A stretch of 64,000 bases of DNA from Acidobacteriota bacterium. Its GTDB lineage: Bacteria; Acidobacteriota; Blastocatellia; Chloracidobacteriales; JADJPF01. A program made the translations under genes and the position numbers. The notes under the pieces are model-generated. The model saw nothing but the letters and a program-made list of their open reading frames with translations. It ran no database searches and was not told the origin of the DNA. The stretch covers positions 1-64,000 of the forward strand of contig JACQZQ010000101.1 in the NCBI GenBank assembly GCA_016213785.1, given 5' to 3'. This document shows, piece by piece, positions 54,536 through 62,785 of the stretch. Each line of letters starts with the position of its first letter. The stretch's first letter is position 1.

Positions 54536-56152
54536 TTAAGTTCGCCTCCAATCAAATTCAGGACTACCAGGTTTTCCATACATTACTAATGCACCTCGTT
54601 CGCCTACAGCATTAGGACGTTGGAAAATCCAATTTTGCCAAGCCGATAAACGGCCAAATATTTTTGTTTCTAATGTTTCTGGGCCAGCAAATCTTAGACT
54701 TGCTTCTAGCCCTGTTAAGGCATCAGGTGAAAGAGATGCACGTTCTTCAATTGCTACTCTTACCTCATCATCCCAATCAAGCTCATCAATTGCTAAAGTT
54801 ACAAGTCCTGATTCTTCAGCTTGTTGGGCGCTAAAGGGTTCGCTTTGCTTTAGTACTTCGCTAACTCGCTCGCTTTCACCAAGAAGTTTTGTAGCTAAAC
54901 GAGTAAGTCCATTGCCCATTGGCATAGAGCCTTTATTAAATGATGTTATAGCTACTTCTGTGCTAGTTAACATATAAGCCCGGTCTGAGGCTAGAGCTAA
55001 TTCTAAAAAGCTACCTGCAAAACAAGAGCCTTCATCAACAATAGCAAAAAGGCTTTTAGCAGAAACATCAAAACGCTTTAATACACGTTTCACTAATAAC
55101 ATTACTTCATTAACAAACCAATTATCACGACGCAAAAACATTTCTTCTTCAAGTTGAATGACTTTATTAAGTTCGCCGCGAGTGTGGAGAACGATTAAAC
55201 CTGTTTCTGGATAATTAAATCTTAGTTGAAGTAGAGCATCTTCTAGTTCACGAAAAGTTCTTAAAGGATACCAATCTGCGCCTAGCACTGTTGGGTCATC
55301 TGGGATTGCTTGAATTTCTTTAGGGCCTTCAATTTCTAAATGAGCTACTCTTTCTTCTGGCCCAAAAGTTACTTTTACATATTTATAGGAAATTTCCTTT
55401 TCTGAAATTTTAGGTGAGAGTGGGTCAAGTAAGATCCCTTTGCGTTCTGTATGACCTTCTCCTGCTAATTCTTTAGCTCTTTGAGCAACACATTCATTAA
55501 ATTTTGAAGCAGGAAACACGCCATCTACTAAATTCCAATCTACTGCACGTTGACCTTTAATGCCTTCTGCCAATGTTACAAAAATATCTGCACGATCTCG
55601 GCGAACCATACGCTTATCAACTAAACGAGTAAGCCCACCTGTACCAGGAAGTACACCTAAATAGGGAACTTCAGGAAGACTTACGGATGAACGTCGGTCA
55701 TCTACTAGGTAAATTTCTTTGCAAGCTAAAGGAAGTTCATAACCACCGCCGCTAGCAATACCATTTAATGCAGCAATATAAGTCTGACCGCTATTTTCTG
55801 TAGCATCTTCAATAGCTAAACGGGTTTCATTAGTGTATTTACAAAAATTAACTTTGAAGTTATGCGTAGATGTCCCTAACATAAAAATATTAGCGCCTGC
55901 TGAAAAAATTCCATCACGCTTGCTAGAAACAACTACTACAGAAACTTCTGGGTGTTCAAAACGTAAGCGATTTACTGCATCAGCAAGTTCGATATCTACA
56001 CCTAAATCATAAGAATTTAGCTTAAGTGCATAACCAGGACGAAGAGGTTTATCTTCTCTAATATTAAGTCCAATGGTTGCTATCGCTCCATTTATTTCTA
56101 GTTCAATATGGTGATAGCGGGAAGGGTGCGTTTCAAAATTGATAGGTTGCAT
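54536..56152 (-). CDS. boxC: Benzoyl-CoA-dihydrodiol lyase BoxC
   Basis: A 538-residue ring-cleaving enzyme of the crotonase superfamily that opens epoxybenzoyl-CoA with water, releasing formate. Two crotonase-like halves are visible: IFSAGANIFMLG with AALNGIASGGGYELPLACKE, and the C-terminal half with FAIVDEGSCFAGSFLELALASDRAY and FNKGSMPMGNGLTRL. Length is characteristic of BoxC and excludes ordinary enoyl-CoA hydratases. AAGGTGA lies 9 bases upstream of ATG. It is the first gene of boxC-boxB, divergent from the BoxR-like regulator. Confidence 0.95.
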   Translation of the reverse strand: MQPINFETHPSRYHHIELEINGAIATIGLNIREDKPLRPGYALKLNSYDLGVDIELADAVNRLRFEHPEVSVVVVSSKRDGIFSAGANIFMLGTSTHNFKVNFCKYTNETRLAIEDATENSGQTYIAALNGIASGGGYELPLACKEIYLVDDRRSSVSLPEVPYLGVLPGTGGLTRLVDKRMVRRDRADIFVTLAEGIKGQRAVDWNLVDGVFPASKFNECVAQRAKELAGEGHTERKGILLDPLSPKISEKEISYKYVKVTFGPEERVAHLEIEGPKEIQAIPDDPTVLGADWYPLRTFRELEDALLQLRFNYPETGLIVLHTRGELNKVIQLEEEMFLRRDNWFVNEVMLLVKRVLKRFDVSAKSLFAIVDEGSCFAGSFLELALASDRAYMLTSTEVAITSFNKGSMPMGNGLTRLATKLLGESERVSEVLKQSEPFSAQQAEESGLVTLAIDELDWDDEVRVAIEERASLSPDALTGLEASLRFAGPETLETKIFGRLSAWQNWIFQRPNAVGERGALVMYGKPGSPEFDWRRT

Positions 56153-56208
56153 CAGTTCTCTTTCACCTTAAAAAATTTTTAAGTTATTTTTTGGATTTTG
56201 TGGCTTGA

Positions 56209-56237
56209 ATAATACATTCTCTTTTTATTAGAATCAA
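56209..56237 (-). promoter_or_regulatory. boxC-boxB promoter
   Basis: On the minus strand, TTGATT (56237-56232), 17 bases, TATTAT (56214-56209). The predicted start would leave about a 50-base leader before boxC. Confidence 0.6.
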
Positions 56238-56266
56238 GCAAAATAATGCTACTTTTTTTAATGATA

Positions 56267-56286
56267 TGCAGTATAATGCGTTTTTA
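56267..56286 (+). promoter_or_regulatory. boxR -10 element with adjacent TGCA
   Basis: A perfect TATAAT (56272-56277) ends only 8 bases before the boxR ATG (56286), so the transcript would be leaderless or nearly so. TGCA (56267-56270), the core recognised by BzdR/BoxR-type repressors as I recall, directly precedes the -10, as expected for autorepression. The -35 is weak. Confidence 0.5.
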
Positions 56287-57179
56287 TGATAGAAATAATT
56301 AATGAAAAAAATAATATTGATGAAACAGCCTTGCTAGCTCGTCTTGGTCAACGCATCAGAAATTTACGTAAGCAACAAGGTTTAACAATTAAAGAGCTAG
56401 CAAGTAAAACAGGTTTAAGTTTAAGATTTCTTTCACAGTTAGAGGCTGGAGAAGGAAATATAGCCTTAAGTAGACTTGCATATATTGCTAATGCTCTAGA
56501 AATTCGACTTTCAGAGCTTTTGCTTGAAGTAGAAGAAACTCATAGTAAATCTGATAGGTTGCGAACAGAAATTGATACACTATTAGTAAATTGCAATGAA
56601 AATGAATTAATGTTTATAAAACGTGTAGTAAATTTAGCTTTAGGCCAGCATCAACAAAGCGCAATAGCCTTACTTGGATTACGTGGCGCAGGAAAAACTA
56701 CTATAGGGAAAAAACTAGCAGCTAAACTTACTGCTCCTTTTTGGGAGCTTGATGAAAAAATTGAAGATATGGCTGGGCTAAACTTATCTGAAATTTTTGC
56801 ATTGCATGGAGAAACCTATTATCGACGTTTAGAAACACAAGCTCTAGCAGAAGTGCTTAGTCGTTCACAATTAGCTATTATTGCTTTACCTGGAGGAATT
56901 GTTAATAACCTTGAGGCTTTTTCTCTCACTAAGCAACATTGCTTAACCATTTGGCTAAAAGCTAAACCAGAAGACCATATGGAAAGGGTTCTTAAACAAG
57001 GGGATCGCCGTCCAATGGCTAACCGCCCTAATGCAATGGCTGAGCTTAGAACAATTCTTGCAAGTCGCGAGCCTTTCTATAAAGAAGCAAACCTTTCTAT
57101 TGATACTTCTCTGCTTGGAATTGATAAAAGTGTAGATAGCATATTATCAGAACTAGCCCCTTTAGGATGGATCAAATAA
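56286..57179 (+). CDS. boxR: BoxR/BzdR-type regulator: HTH plus shikimate-kinase-like domain
   Basis: A 297-residue regulator. Residues about 18-80 are an XRE-type helix-turn-helix (RIRNLRKQQGLTIKELASKT, LSLRFLSQLEAGEGNIALS). A linker of about 40 residues leads to a shikimate-kinase-like P-loop domain with Walker A GLRGAGKTT at 131-139, LFALHGETYYRRLETQAL-type helices and LALPGGIVN-type strand. This fusion is the hallmark of BzdR/BoxR, which sense benzoyl-CoA and repress benzoate genes. Divergent placement beside boxC-boxB strongly supports that role. Its start is nearly leaderless. Confidence 0.93.
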   Translation: MIEIINEKNNIDETALLARLGQRIRNLRKQQGLTIKELASKTGLSLRFLSQLEAGEGNIALSRLAYIANALEIRLSELLLEVEETHSKSDRLRTEIDTLLVNCNENELMFIKRVVNLALGQHQQSAIALLGLRGAGKTTIGKKLAAKLTAPFWELDEKIEDMAGLNLSEIFALHGETYYRRLETQALAEVLSRSQLAIIALPGGIVNNLEAFSLTKQHCLTIWLKAKPEDHMERVLKQGDRRPMANRPNAMAELRTILASREPFYKEANLSIDTSLLGIDKSVDSILSELAPLGWIK

Positions 57180-57308
57180 GTTAATTTACCTAAGCATTCA
57201 ATTTCAGGAGTAATTTTAGGAGCTAAACTAAGCGTAGTATTTCCAAAGCGAGCAGTACAATTAATCCTTGCTTTTATGCTAACTATTTCTGGAATAAAGC
57301 TACTTTAG
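57180..57308 (+). pseudogene. C-terminal remnant of a TauE/SafE-type permease
   Basis: Immediately after the boxR stop and in its frame, the sequence reads SGVILGAKLSVVFPKRAVQL then ILAFMLTISGIKLL and TAG. This is the typical C-terminal helix pair of TauE/SafE (sulfite/organic anion exporter) proteins, which end 'GA.L......lr..f...l...g..ll'. No start codon or N-terminal part exists, so only the last about 40 residues survive. The remaining bases up to 57,507 contain nothing I can support. Confidence 0.65.
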
Positions 57309-57507
57309 GAAATCTATTTTTATTAATTTTTATTAGTGGTAACTTTAATTTTAAGGTATTAGACAATTCCGATTGCTGAAGTTTTTATTTAAAGCTAATC
57401 TGAGTCTTTACTAAATCTTAACAATTTAATTAAATTAATTAAAAACAATTCTTTCTTAAAACAAACTTTATACTCTTTATATATTGAAAGGAATTTTGCC
57501 GTAAGTT

Positions 57508-58059
57508 ATGAAAAAAAGTCTTCTTTTTTTAGCTTTAATTGCTATTTTTTCTATTGGATGTAACCAACCAAATAACACTCAACCCGCTCAAACAGAGCAA
57601 AAAACTGCCAAAGCCAGCCCCCCCTCAACTGAAACTACTTCAAATACAAGCTCTAGTTCTGAGACTATAAGTAGCGAAGTAATTAAGCGAGGCGCTGCAT
57701 TAAGTGGTTCTACAGTTGTTCAAGTAACTCAAGTAATGGAAAGTCCTAAATCCTATGAAGGTAAAACTTTAACTGTAGAAGGCCAAATAGCCCGAGTATG
57801 TCAAGCAAAAGGCTGTTGGATGGAATTAACAGAAAAAGAAGGTGATCCTGGAATGAGAATTACATTTAAGGATTATGGTTTCTTTGTTCCAACAGACTCA
57901 CAAGGGAAAAAAGTAAAGGCTGAGGGCAAAGTAGAACTAAAAGTTTTACCTAAGGATGAAGTGGAGCATTACGTAAGTGAAGGAGCAAAATTAAAAGTTA
58001 ACTCTGATGGAACATCTAATACTGTTAGCTTAGTTGCTAGCGGGGTAGAAGTTTATTAA
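57508..58059 (+). CDS. DUF4920 lipoprotein
   Basis: A 183-residue lipoprotein: signal peptide with lipobox SIGC (Cys18), a disordered Thr/Ser/Gln-rich spacer (about 20-60), then a compact beta domain beginning KRGAALSGSTVVQVTQVMESP. The core YEGKTLTVEGQIARVCQAKGCWMELTE is the DUF4920 signature: an OB-like fold with a CxxxGCW motif that could bind metal or form a redox pair. Homologues lie near copper or redox genes in some genomes, but nothing here confirms that. It ends at a good terminator and is alone. Confidence 0.85.
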   Translation: MKKSLLFLALIAIFSIGCNQPNNTQPAQTEQKTAKASPPSTETTSNTSSSSETISSEVIKRGAALSGSTVVQVTQVMESPKSYEGKTLTVEGQIARVCQAKGCWMELTEKEGDPGMRITFKDYGFFVPTDSQGKKVKAEGKVELKVLPKDEVEHYVSEGAKLKVNSDGTSNTVSLVASGVEVY

Positions 58060-58098
58060 CTAAGCAAGCCTCCTTATACTTTAATAACTCAAAATTTC

Positions 58099-58123
58099 AA
58101 AGCCGCTTAAATTAAGCGGCTTT
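58099..58123 (+). terminator. Intrinsic terminator after the DUF4920 gene
   Basis: AAAGCCGCTTAA / TTAAGCGGCTTT with an immediate T-run, 40 bases after the stop. Confidence 0.88.
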
Positions 58124-58175
58124 TTACTCCAAACAAATAAATTATAGTTTTTTTATCTTAAAAGGAGTTTTATTT

Positions 58176-60521
58176 GTGTATAAAAAATTATTTTATTTCT
58201 CTCTTTTGATATTAACTATTTTTACTATAACAACTAATTCATTAGCACAATTTAATACAGGTCGTAATGTTGAAAAGCTTGCTAATTTTAATCCTGGTTC
58301 TGCTCCTTATAGCGATGTATATTTTAGTGATGGTCGTGCTTATATAGGCGGCTATGATAATGGAAAAGTTCATATAGTAGATGTAAAAGACGACCAAAAT
58401 ATAAAGCTTTTAGGTACTTATCAACCTTCCATTTCTGGTGCAGGAATCTTAGACCTTCAAGCAAGAGGAAATTTTCTTTTTTGTGCTCTATCAGACGTAG
58501 GCTTTACCATTGTTGATGTAAGTAATCCTGCTAAACCTCAAGAAATAGCTGTTTATAGCCTAAACCTACCCTTAGGAGTACATGACTTATTTGTTAAAGA
58601 CAACTTTATTTATCTTTGTGATAATAATTTTCGTGATAGTAAACTACATATTGTTGATATTTCAGACCTTCGTCGTCCTAAATTTGTTACCACATTAAAA
58701 TCTAATGGTGGAACGCATGATCTTACAGTTATAGATAATATTGCTTATATTGCTAATTTAAGCGGTGGTTTTCGTATAGCTGATTTTACTAATCCAGCTA
58801 AACCTATAGTATTAGCTGATCATAATTATTCAGGCTCATTTACACATAACATTTGGCCTTCTGAAGACAAAAAGACTGTTTTTACTACAGATGAAACTTG
58901 TGGAACAGGCCATTTAAGAGCTTTTGATATAAGTGACTTAAAGAATATTCGTCAAATAGGTGAGTATAAAGTTAATGATGCTTCTGATAGCATTATTCAC
59001 AATGCTATGGTAGTTGGTAATTTTGCTTATATATCATACTATAAGCGTGGCTTACGTATAGTTGATGTTTCTGATCCCAAGAATATGAAGGAAGTAGGAA
59101 ACTTTGAGACTTGGGATGGAAAATCAATTTTTAACTCTCGATGTTTTGAAGGTGCTTGGGGCGTTTTTGCAGAAGCAAATGGTCGAGTCTATATTAGTGA
59201 TATTAGCACTGGAATTTGGGTTTTTAAGTTCCAGTTAGTACAAGATAATAGCCCTGTAGGAGAAATTCTCTTCCCTAAAGGTAATGAGGTTTTTGGTCAA
59301 GGGGAAAAAGTACAAATAGAATGGTCAGCTAGCGATGACCAAGGCATTACTAATCAAGAATTAGAGCTTTCTATTGATGGTGGTAATACTTATAGTCCAA
59401 TAGCTACAAATCTAAACGCTACAGCAAGAAACTTTGCCTTTAACCTACCAAATATAACCACAGATAAAGCTAAGTTACGCCTTATAGTAGAAGATGGAAA
59501 GAATGCTGCTATTAAAGTTGAAAGTACTGGGCTATTTCAAATAGTTGCTGATGCACCTCCAAGCATTAAAGTGCTTTCTCCTAATGGAGGCGAGACTTTT
59601 TCACCTAATGATATGCTAATAATAAAATGGAAGTCTTCTGATGACCGTCGTTTAGTTAGCCAAAAGGTTGAGTTTTCATTAAATGGTGGAACTACGTATA
59701 ATTCTGTAGCTGAACTAACAGGAGAAGTCCAGCAATTTGCCTTTAAGCTACCTGCTCTAAACTCTAACCAAGCTTTAGTAAGAATTAGTGTTAGCGATGG
59801 TGTCAATCAAATAGTTTCCGATACAAACGATAGGGTTTTTCAAATTTCAGATGATCGCCTGCCACAGGTAAAAATTCTTTCTCCTAATGGAGGCGAGCAA
59901 TTTATTGTTGGTCAACAAATTCAAGTAAGTTGGCAATCTACTGATGATAAAGGGCTAAGAAGCCAATCAATAGAATTTTCTTCTAACTCAGGTGTAACTT
60001 TTACTGAGTTAGCTAAAGTAGGTGGTAGTGTTCAAAACTTTACCTTAAATATACCTTCTGTACTATCTAAGGTTTGTCGTTTGCGTATTACAGTTGATGA
60101 TGGAAATAATCCATCTGTTTCTTCAACTAGCGAAAGTGATTTTGCTATCTTTGAGTTTATCCCAAAAGTAGAAAGACTTTCACTTAAGTCTCTTAATTCT
60201 GATAAGTTAGTTATAGATCTTGACCCAGACTCAATACATAATCACAATAGAATTAGCCCACTACACGAAGGCGGGGAAGAAACAGTAGAAGGCTTTATAG
60301 TTGAAATATTAATCCAAGACAAATTTATTGCTTACAGTGAACAACCTAAGCTTAATGAAAAGACAGGTAGATTAGTTACTAAAGGTAAGCTTGGAAACGG
60401 ACTAACCACCCGACAAGCTTTTCCAGAAGGACAGCAAGTAACTGTTAGGATAATAGATGATCATGGGGCTAAAACCCTAGTAAATGTAATAAGAAACGGG
60501 AAAGACTTTCAAATTAAATAG
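58176..60521 (+). CDS. Secreted LVIVD-repeat propeller with three Ig-like domains
   Basis: A 781-residue exported protein. The start is GTG with AAGGAG 8 bases upstream. Signal peptide about 1-24 (ends LAQ). Residues about 40-360 carry LVIVD-type repeats (VHIVDVKDDQNIKLLGTY, FTIVDVSNPAKPQEIAVY, LHIVDISDLRRPKFVTTL, LRIVDVSDPKNMKEVGNF), a beta-propeller as in choice-of-anchor proteins. Residues about 365-665 are three repeats opening with LSPNGGE.F..G....I.W.S.D, an Ig-like module of extracellular proteins. The last 110 residues are unassigned. It probably acts at the surface or outside the cell; no enzyme motif. Confidence 0.88.
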   Translation: MYKKLFYFSLLILTIFTITTNSLAQFNTGRNVEKLANFNPGSAPYSDVYFSDGRAYIGGYDNGKVHIVDVKDDQNIKLLGTYQPSISGAGILDLQARGNFLFCALSDVGFTIVDVSNPAKPQEIAVYSLNLPLGVHDLFVKDNFIYLCDNNFRDSKLHIVDISDLRRPKFVTTLKSNGGTHDLTVIDNIAYIANLSGGFRIADFTNPAKPIVLADHNYSGSFTHNIWPSEDKKTVFTTDETCGTGHLRAFDISDLKNIRQIGEYKVNDASDSIIHNAMVVGNFAYISYYKRGLRIVDVSDPKNMKEVGNFETWDGKSIFNSRCFEGAWGVFAEANGRVYISDISTGIWVFKFQLVQDNSPVGEILFPKGNEVFGQGEKVQIEWSASDDQGITNQELELSIDGGNTYSPIATNLNATARNFAFNLPNITTDKAKLRLIVEDGKNAAIKVESTGLFQIVADAPPSIKVLSPNGGETFSPNDMLIIKWKSSDDRRLVSQKVEFSLNGGTTYNSVAELTGEVQQFAFKLPALNSNQALVRISVSDGVNQIVSDTNDRVFQISDDRLPQVKILSPNGGEQFIVGQQIQVSWQSTDDKGLRSQSIEFSSNSGVTFTELAKVGGSVQNFTLNIPSVLSKVCRLRITVDDGNNPSVSSTSESDFAIFEFIPKVERLSLKSLNSDKLVIDLDPDSIHNHNRISPLHEGGEETVEGFIVEILIQDKFIAYSEQPKLNEKTGRLVTKGKLGNGLTTRQAFPEGQQVTVRIIDDHGAKTLVNVIRNGKDFQIK

Positions 60522-60553
60522 TTTTAATACTATTTAATACTATTTAATTTTAG

Positions 60554-60593
60554 AGACTCGTTTATAAGACTTTATGGTTTTATAAGCGGGTCT
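60554..60593 (+). terminator. Terminator after the LVIVD protein
   Basis: AGACTCGTTTATAA pairs with TTATAAGCGGGTCT (two G-U pairs), loop about 12 bases, then TTTT. It lies 32 bases after the stop. Just before it, tttaatacta is tandemly repeated. Confidence 0.75.
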
Positions 60594-60769
60594 TTTAATT
60601 TTAGATAAATCATTAGCTATTTTATTTATAAATAACCTAACATTTCTTATAACCGATTTTGTCAAAATCTGGTTGCATTACTTATTTACTTTTTTATAAT
60701 TAATTGCTAATTTGCTTTTCTAGTATTATAAAAACTCAAAGCCCCATAATTCCCCATAATTTATTAATT

Positions 60770-61117
60770 ATGATAAAAAAAGAAGAGCTTATAAAACAAG
60801 CTGAAAAGTTTATTAGACAAAATAGCCTCACTCAAGCAATAGAAATTTATTCAGATATAGTTAAACTCTACCCTAAGGATTTAACGGCTATTAATGCTTT
60901 AGGGGATCTTCAAGTACGTATTAATAATATAGAGGCAGCTAAAGAAATTTTTAGCCATCTTGCTAAAGAATATTCTAACCAAGGTTTTTATGAAATAGCT
61001 ATAGCAATATACAAAAAATTACTTAAACTATCTAATGATAGTATTGCTATAGGAACTCAACAGATCTTTCTGATATATTGCACAGTCCTGAGCTTGATTC
61101 TGAAAAAGGTTTTATAA
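60770..61117 (+). CDS. TPR protein, N-terminal part of a split locus
   Basis: A 115-residue product from ATG 60770, the first start that gives a clean helical N-terminus; the frame is open further upstream. About 5-90 form two to three TPR-like hairpins (KKEELIKQAEKFIRQNSLTQ; DLTAINALGDLQVRINNIEAA; FYEIAIAIYKKLLKL). After residue about 95 it becomes unlike TPR (QQIFLIYCTVLSLILKKVL) and stops. The next frame (-1) is open from 61042 and continues into a GGDEF-like domain. A single-base deletion or frameshift therefore seems to have split one TPR-GGDEF-like gene; two coupled genes are the alternative. Confidence 0.6.
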   Translation: MIKKEELIKQAEKFIRQNSLTQAIEIYSDIVKLYPKDLTAINALGDLQVRINNIEAAKEIFSHLAKEYSNQGFYEIAIAIYKKLLKLSNDSIAIGTQQIFLIYCTVLSLILKKVL

Positions 61118-61767
61118 CACCTAGCAATACAAAAGATTTTGATTTACTTAATAAACAAGAGATAAGAATACCACTATACGCATTAGATACATCAGATACG
61201 CTAGAAGTGCTAGATTTTGTAAAGCCTTATATACCTAGCAAAGAAAGGTTAGAGACATCAAGTTTTACAAATCTTCCCTCCCAATTTGATCAGTTAAGCA
61301 AATTTTCAGATAGAGCAACCAATGAGTTTTTATCAGACAAAGATCTAGAAAAAGCTCTAAAAAATGAATGGCGCCGTGCTATAAGAAATAATAAACCTAT
61401 TTCCTTAATTCTTTTTGAGCTACAAAATAATAGAAAGGAAAAAGAAACATTAGAAAAAAATAAAACTCTTTTAATGTTAATAAAACAATATTTATTTCGA
61501 GTTGGAGATTTAGTTGTTATATATGAAAATAACCTAGTAGTAATCCTCTTACCAGATACAGCAGATTATGGGCTTAAAGCTGTGATTAGCCGTTTAATTA
61601 AAGCGATCAAAGTTGTTTACACACAATGTATTGGAGAAGATTTTTACTTAAGCATTGGACAAGCAACAGCATATCCTGAGCGAAAATCAGATCCAGATTC
61701 TTTAATGTCATTAGCAAAAGAGTCTTTAAGAAAGCAAACTAGTCAAAATCTAGCTTTAATGCTTTAG
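61078..61767 (+). CDS. Degenerate GGDEF-like domain, C-terminal part of the split locus
   Basis: A 229-residue frame beginning at a TTG inside the end of the TPR frame; open without start back to 61042. About residues 95-229 follow the GGDEF fold: EWRRAIRNNKPISLILFELQ, FRVGDLVVIYENNLVVILLP, DFYLSIGQATAYP and SLMSLAKESLRKQ. But the signature loop is YENNLVV where GG(D/E)EF is expected, and the metal-binding FDID reads FELQ. Cyclic di-GMP synthesis is therefore unlikely; it could be a degenerate receptor. No convincing ribosome binding site for the TTG. Confidence 0.6.
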   Translation: MHSPELDSEKGFITPSNTKDFDLLNKQEIRIPLYALDTSDTLEVLDFVKPYIPSKERLETSSFTNLPSQFDQLSKFSDRATNEFLSDKDLEKALKNEWRRAIRNNKPISLILFELQNNRKEKETLEKNKTLLMLIKQYLFRVGDLVVIYENNLVVILLPDTADYGLKAVISRLIKAIKVVYTQCIGEDFYLSIGQATAYPERKSDPDSLMSLAKESLRKQTSQNLALML

Positions 61768-61863
61768 AGAATTTAAGTAAAAATTTCTTATTCAAACTTT
61801 ACCGAAAAAAATTTTACTCCTAAAGAATAGAAAAAGTTGGGAACTAGCTAATAGGTTGTTTCG

Positions 61864-62472
61864 TCATAAATGTTGACTAGATAGCCAAGTGAAATAGTCT
61901 CGTAGTTGAATTAAAGCTTTTCCACGATGACTTACAAGGGCTTTTTCTTCTTGGCTTAATTCAGCAAAGGTCTTTGACAAAGGTATATACTCAAAAATTG
62001 GATCATATCCAAAACCATTTTCTCCACGAGGAGTAAAAATTATTTGGCCTTGAGTGCTAGCGCTAAATGTCTTCTTTATACCATCACCTACTAAAGCTAA
62101 ACAACAAACAAATTGTGCGGTTCTTTTTTCTAAAGGAACTTCTCTTAGTTCATGCAAAAGCTTTTCATAGCGCATTTTATCAGAAGCATTTTCTCCAGCA
62201 TAACGAGCAGAATAAAGCCCAGGCGCACCATTAAGTATATTTACCATTAAACCAGAGTCATCGCTTAAAGAAAGTATTTTAGTTTTTTGGAAATAATGTT
62301 GAGCTTTGATAAGAGCATTTTCCTCAAATGTAGTGCCTGTTTCCTCTACATCCTCTATGGGAGAAAAGTTATTTAAGTTTAATATTTCTAAGTTAGTAGT
62401 AGCTAATAATTTTTCTAGCTCTAAAATTTTACCTGGATTTTTTGTTGCAACTAGAAGTTTAGAAACCTTCAT
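61864..62472 (-). CDS. rdgB: XTP/dITP pyrophosphatase, RdgB/HAM1
   Basis: A 202-residue house-cleaning enzyme that hydrolyses non-canonical purine nucleotides such as dITP and XTP. Landmarks are VATKNPGKILELEKLL at the N-terminus, EETGTTFEENALIKAQHYF, the catalytic acidic loop LSDDSGLMVNILNGAPGLYSARYAG (read in pieces), FGYDPIF and SHRGKALIQL. All expected residues appear present. Monocistronic on the minus strand, divergent from rpoD. Confidence 0.95.
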   Translation of the reverse strand: MKVSKLLVATKNPGKILELEKLLATTNLEILNLNNFSPIEDVEETGTTFEENALIKAQHYFQKTKILSLSDDSGLMVNILNGAPGLYSARYAGENASDKMRYEKLLHELREVPLEKRTAQFVCCLALVGDGIKKTFSASTQGQIIFTPRGENGFGYDPIFEYIPLSKTFAELSQEEKALVSHRGKALIQLRDYFTWLSSQHL

Positions 62473-62517
62473 CTAATTTCCTCGAAAAAGAAATATATAA
62501 TTTTCTACATATAAAGA

Positions 62518-62546
62518 TTGACAATATTGCTAATTACATATATTTA
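62518..62546 (+). promoter_or_regulatory. Candidate distal rpoD promoter
   Basis: TTGACA (62518-62523), 17 bases, TATTTA (62541-62546), plus strand, in the divergent rdgB-rpoD gap. Confidence 0.45.
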
Positions 62547-62646
62547 ACAGGCCATCAAAATATATAACTAAAGAATTTTGAATCCAAACATTAACATGCC
62601 TGCCCAATTAAAAACAAATATAAATCGAAATTATAGCGTAAACTAG

Positions 62647-62676
62647 TTGCTCAATATGAAATATTTGTGATATAAT
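62647..62676 (+). promoter_or_regulatory. Candidate proximal rpoD promoter
   Basis: TTGCTC (62647-62652), 18 bases, perfect TATAAT (62671-62676), about 110 bases before the start. The resulting leader contains a small hairpin CCTCA/TGAGG (62745-62762). Confidence 0.55.
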
Positions 62677-62785
62677 GCATTTGGTCGTGTCGGGTATTAT
62701 TTTTACATTAAAAAATTGTAAAGGCAAATAATTAAAAAACATAACCTCACAAAAAGCTGAGGATAACGGGAAGGATCGAAACACT

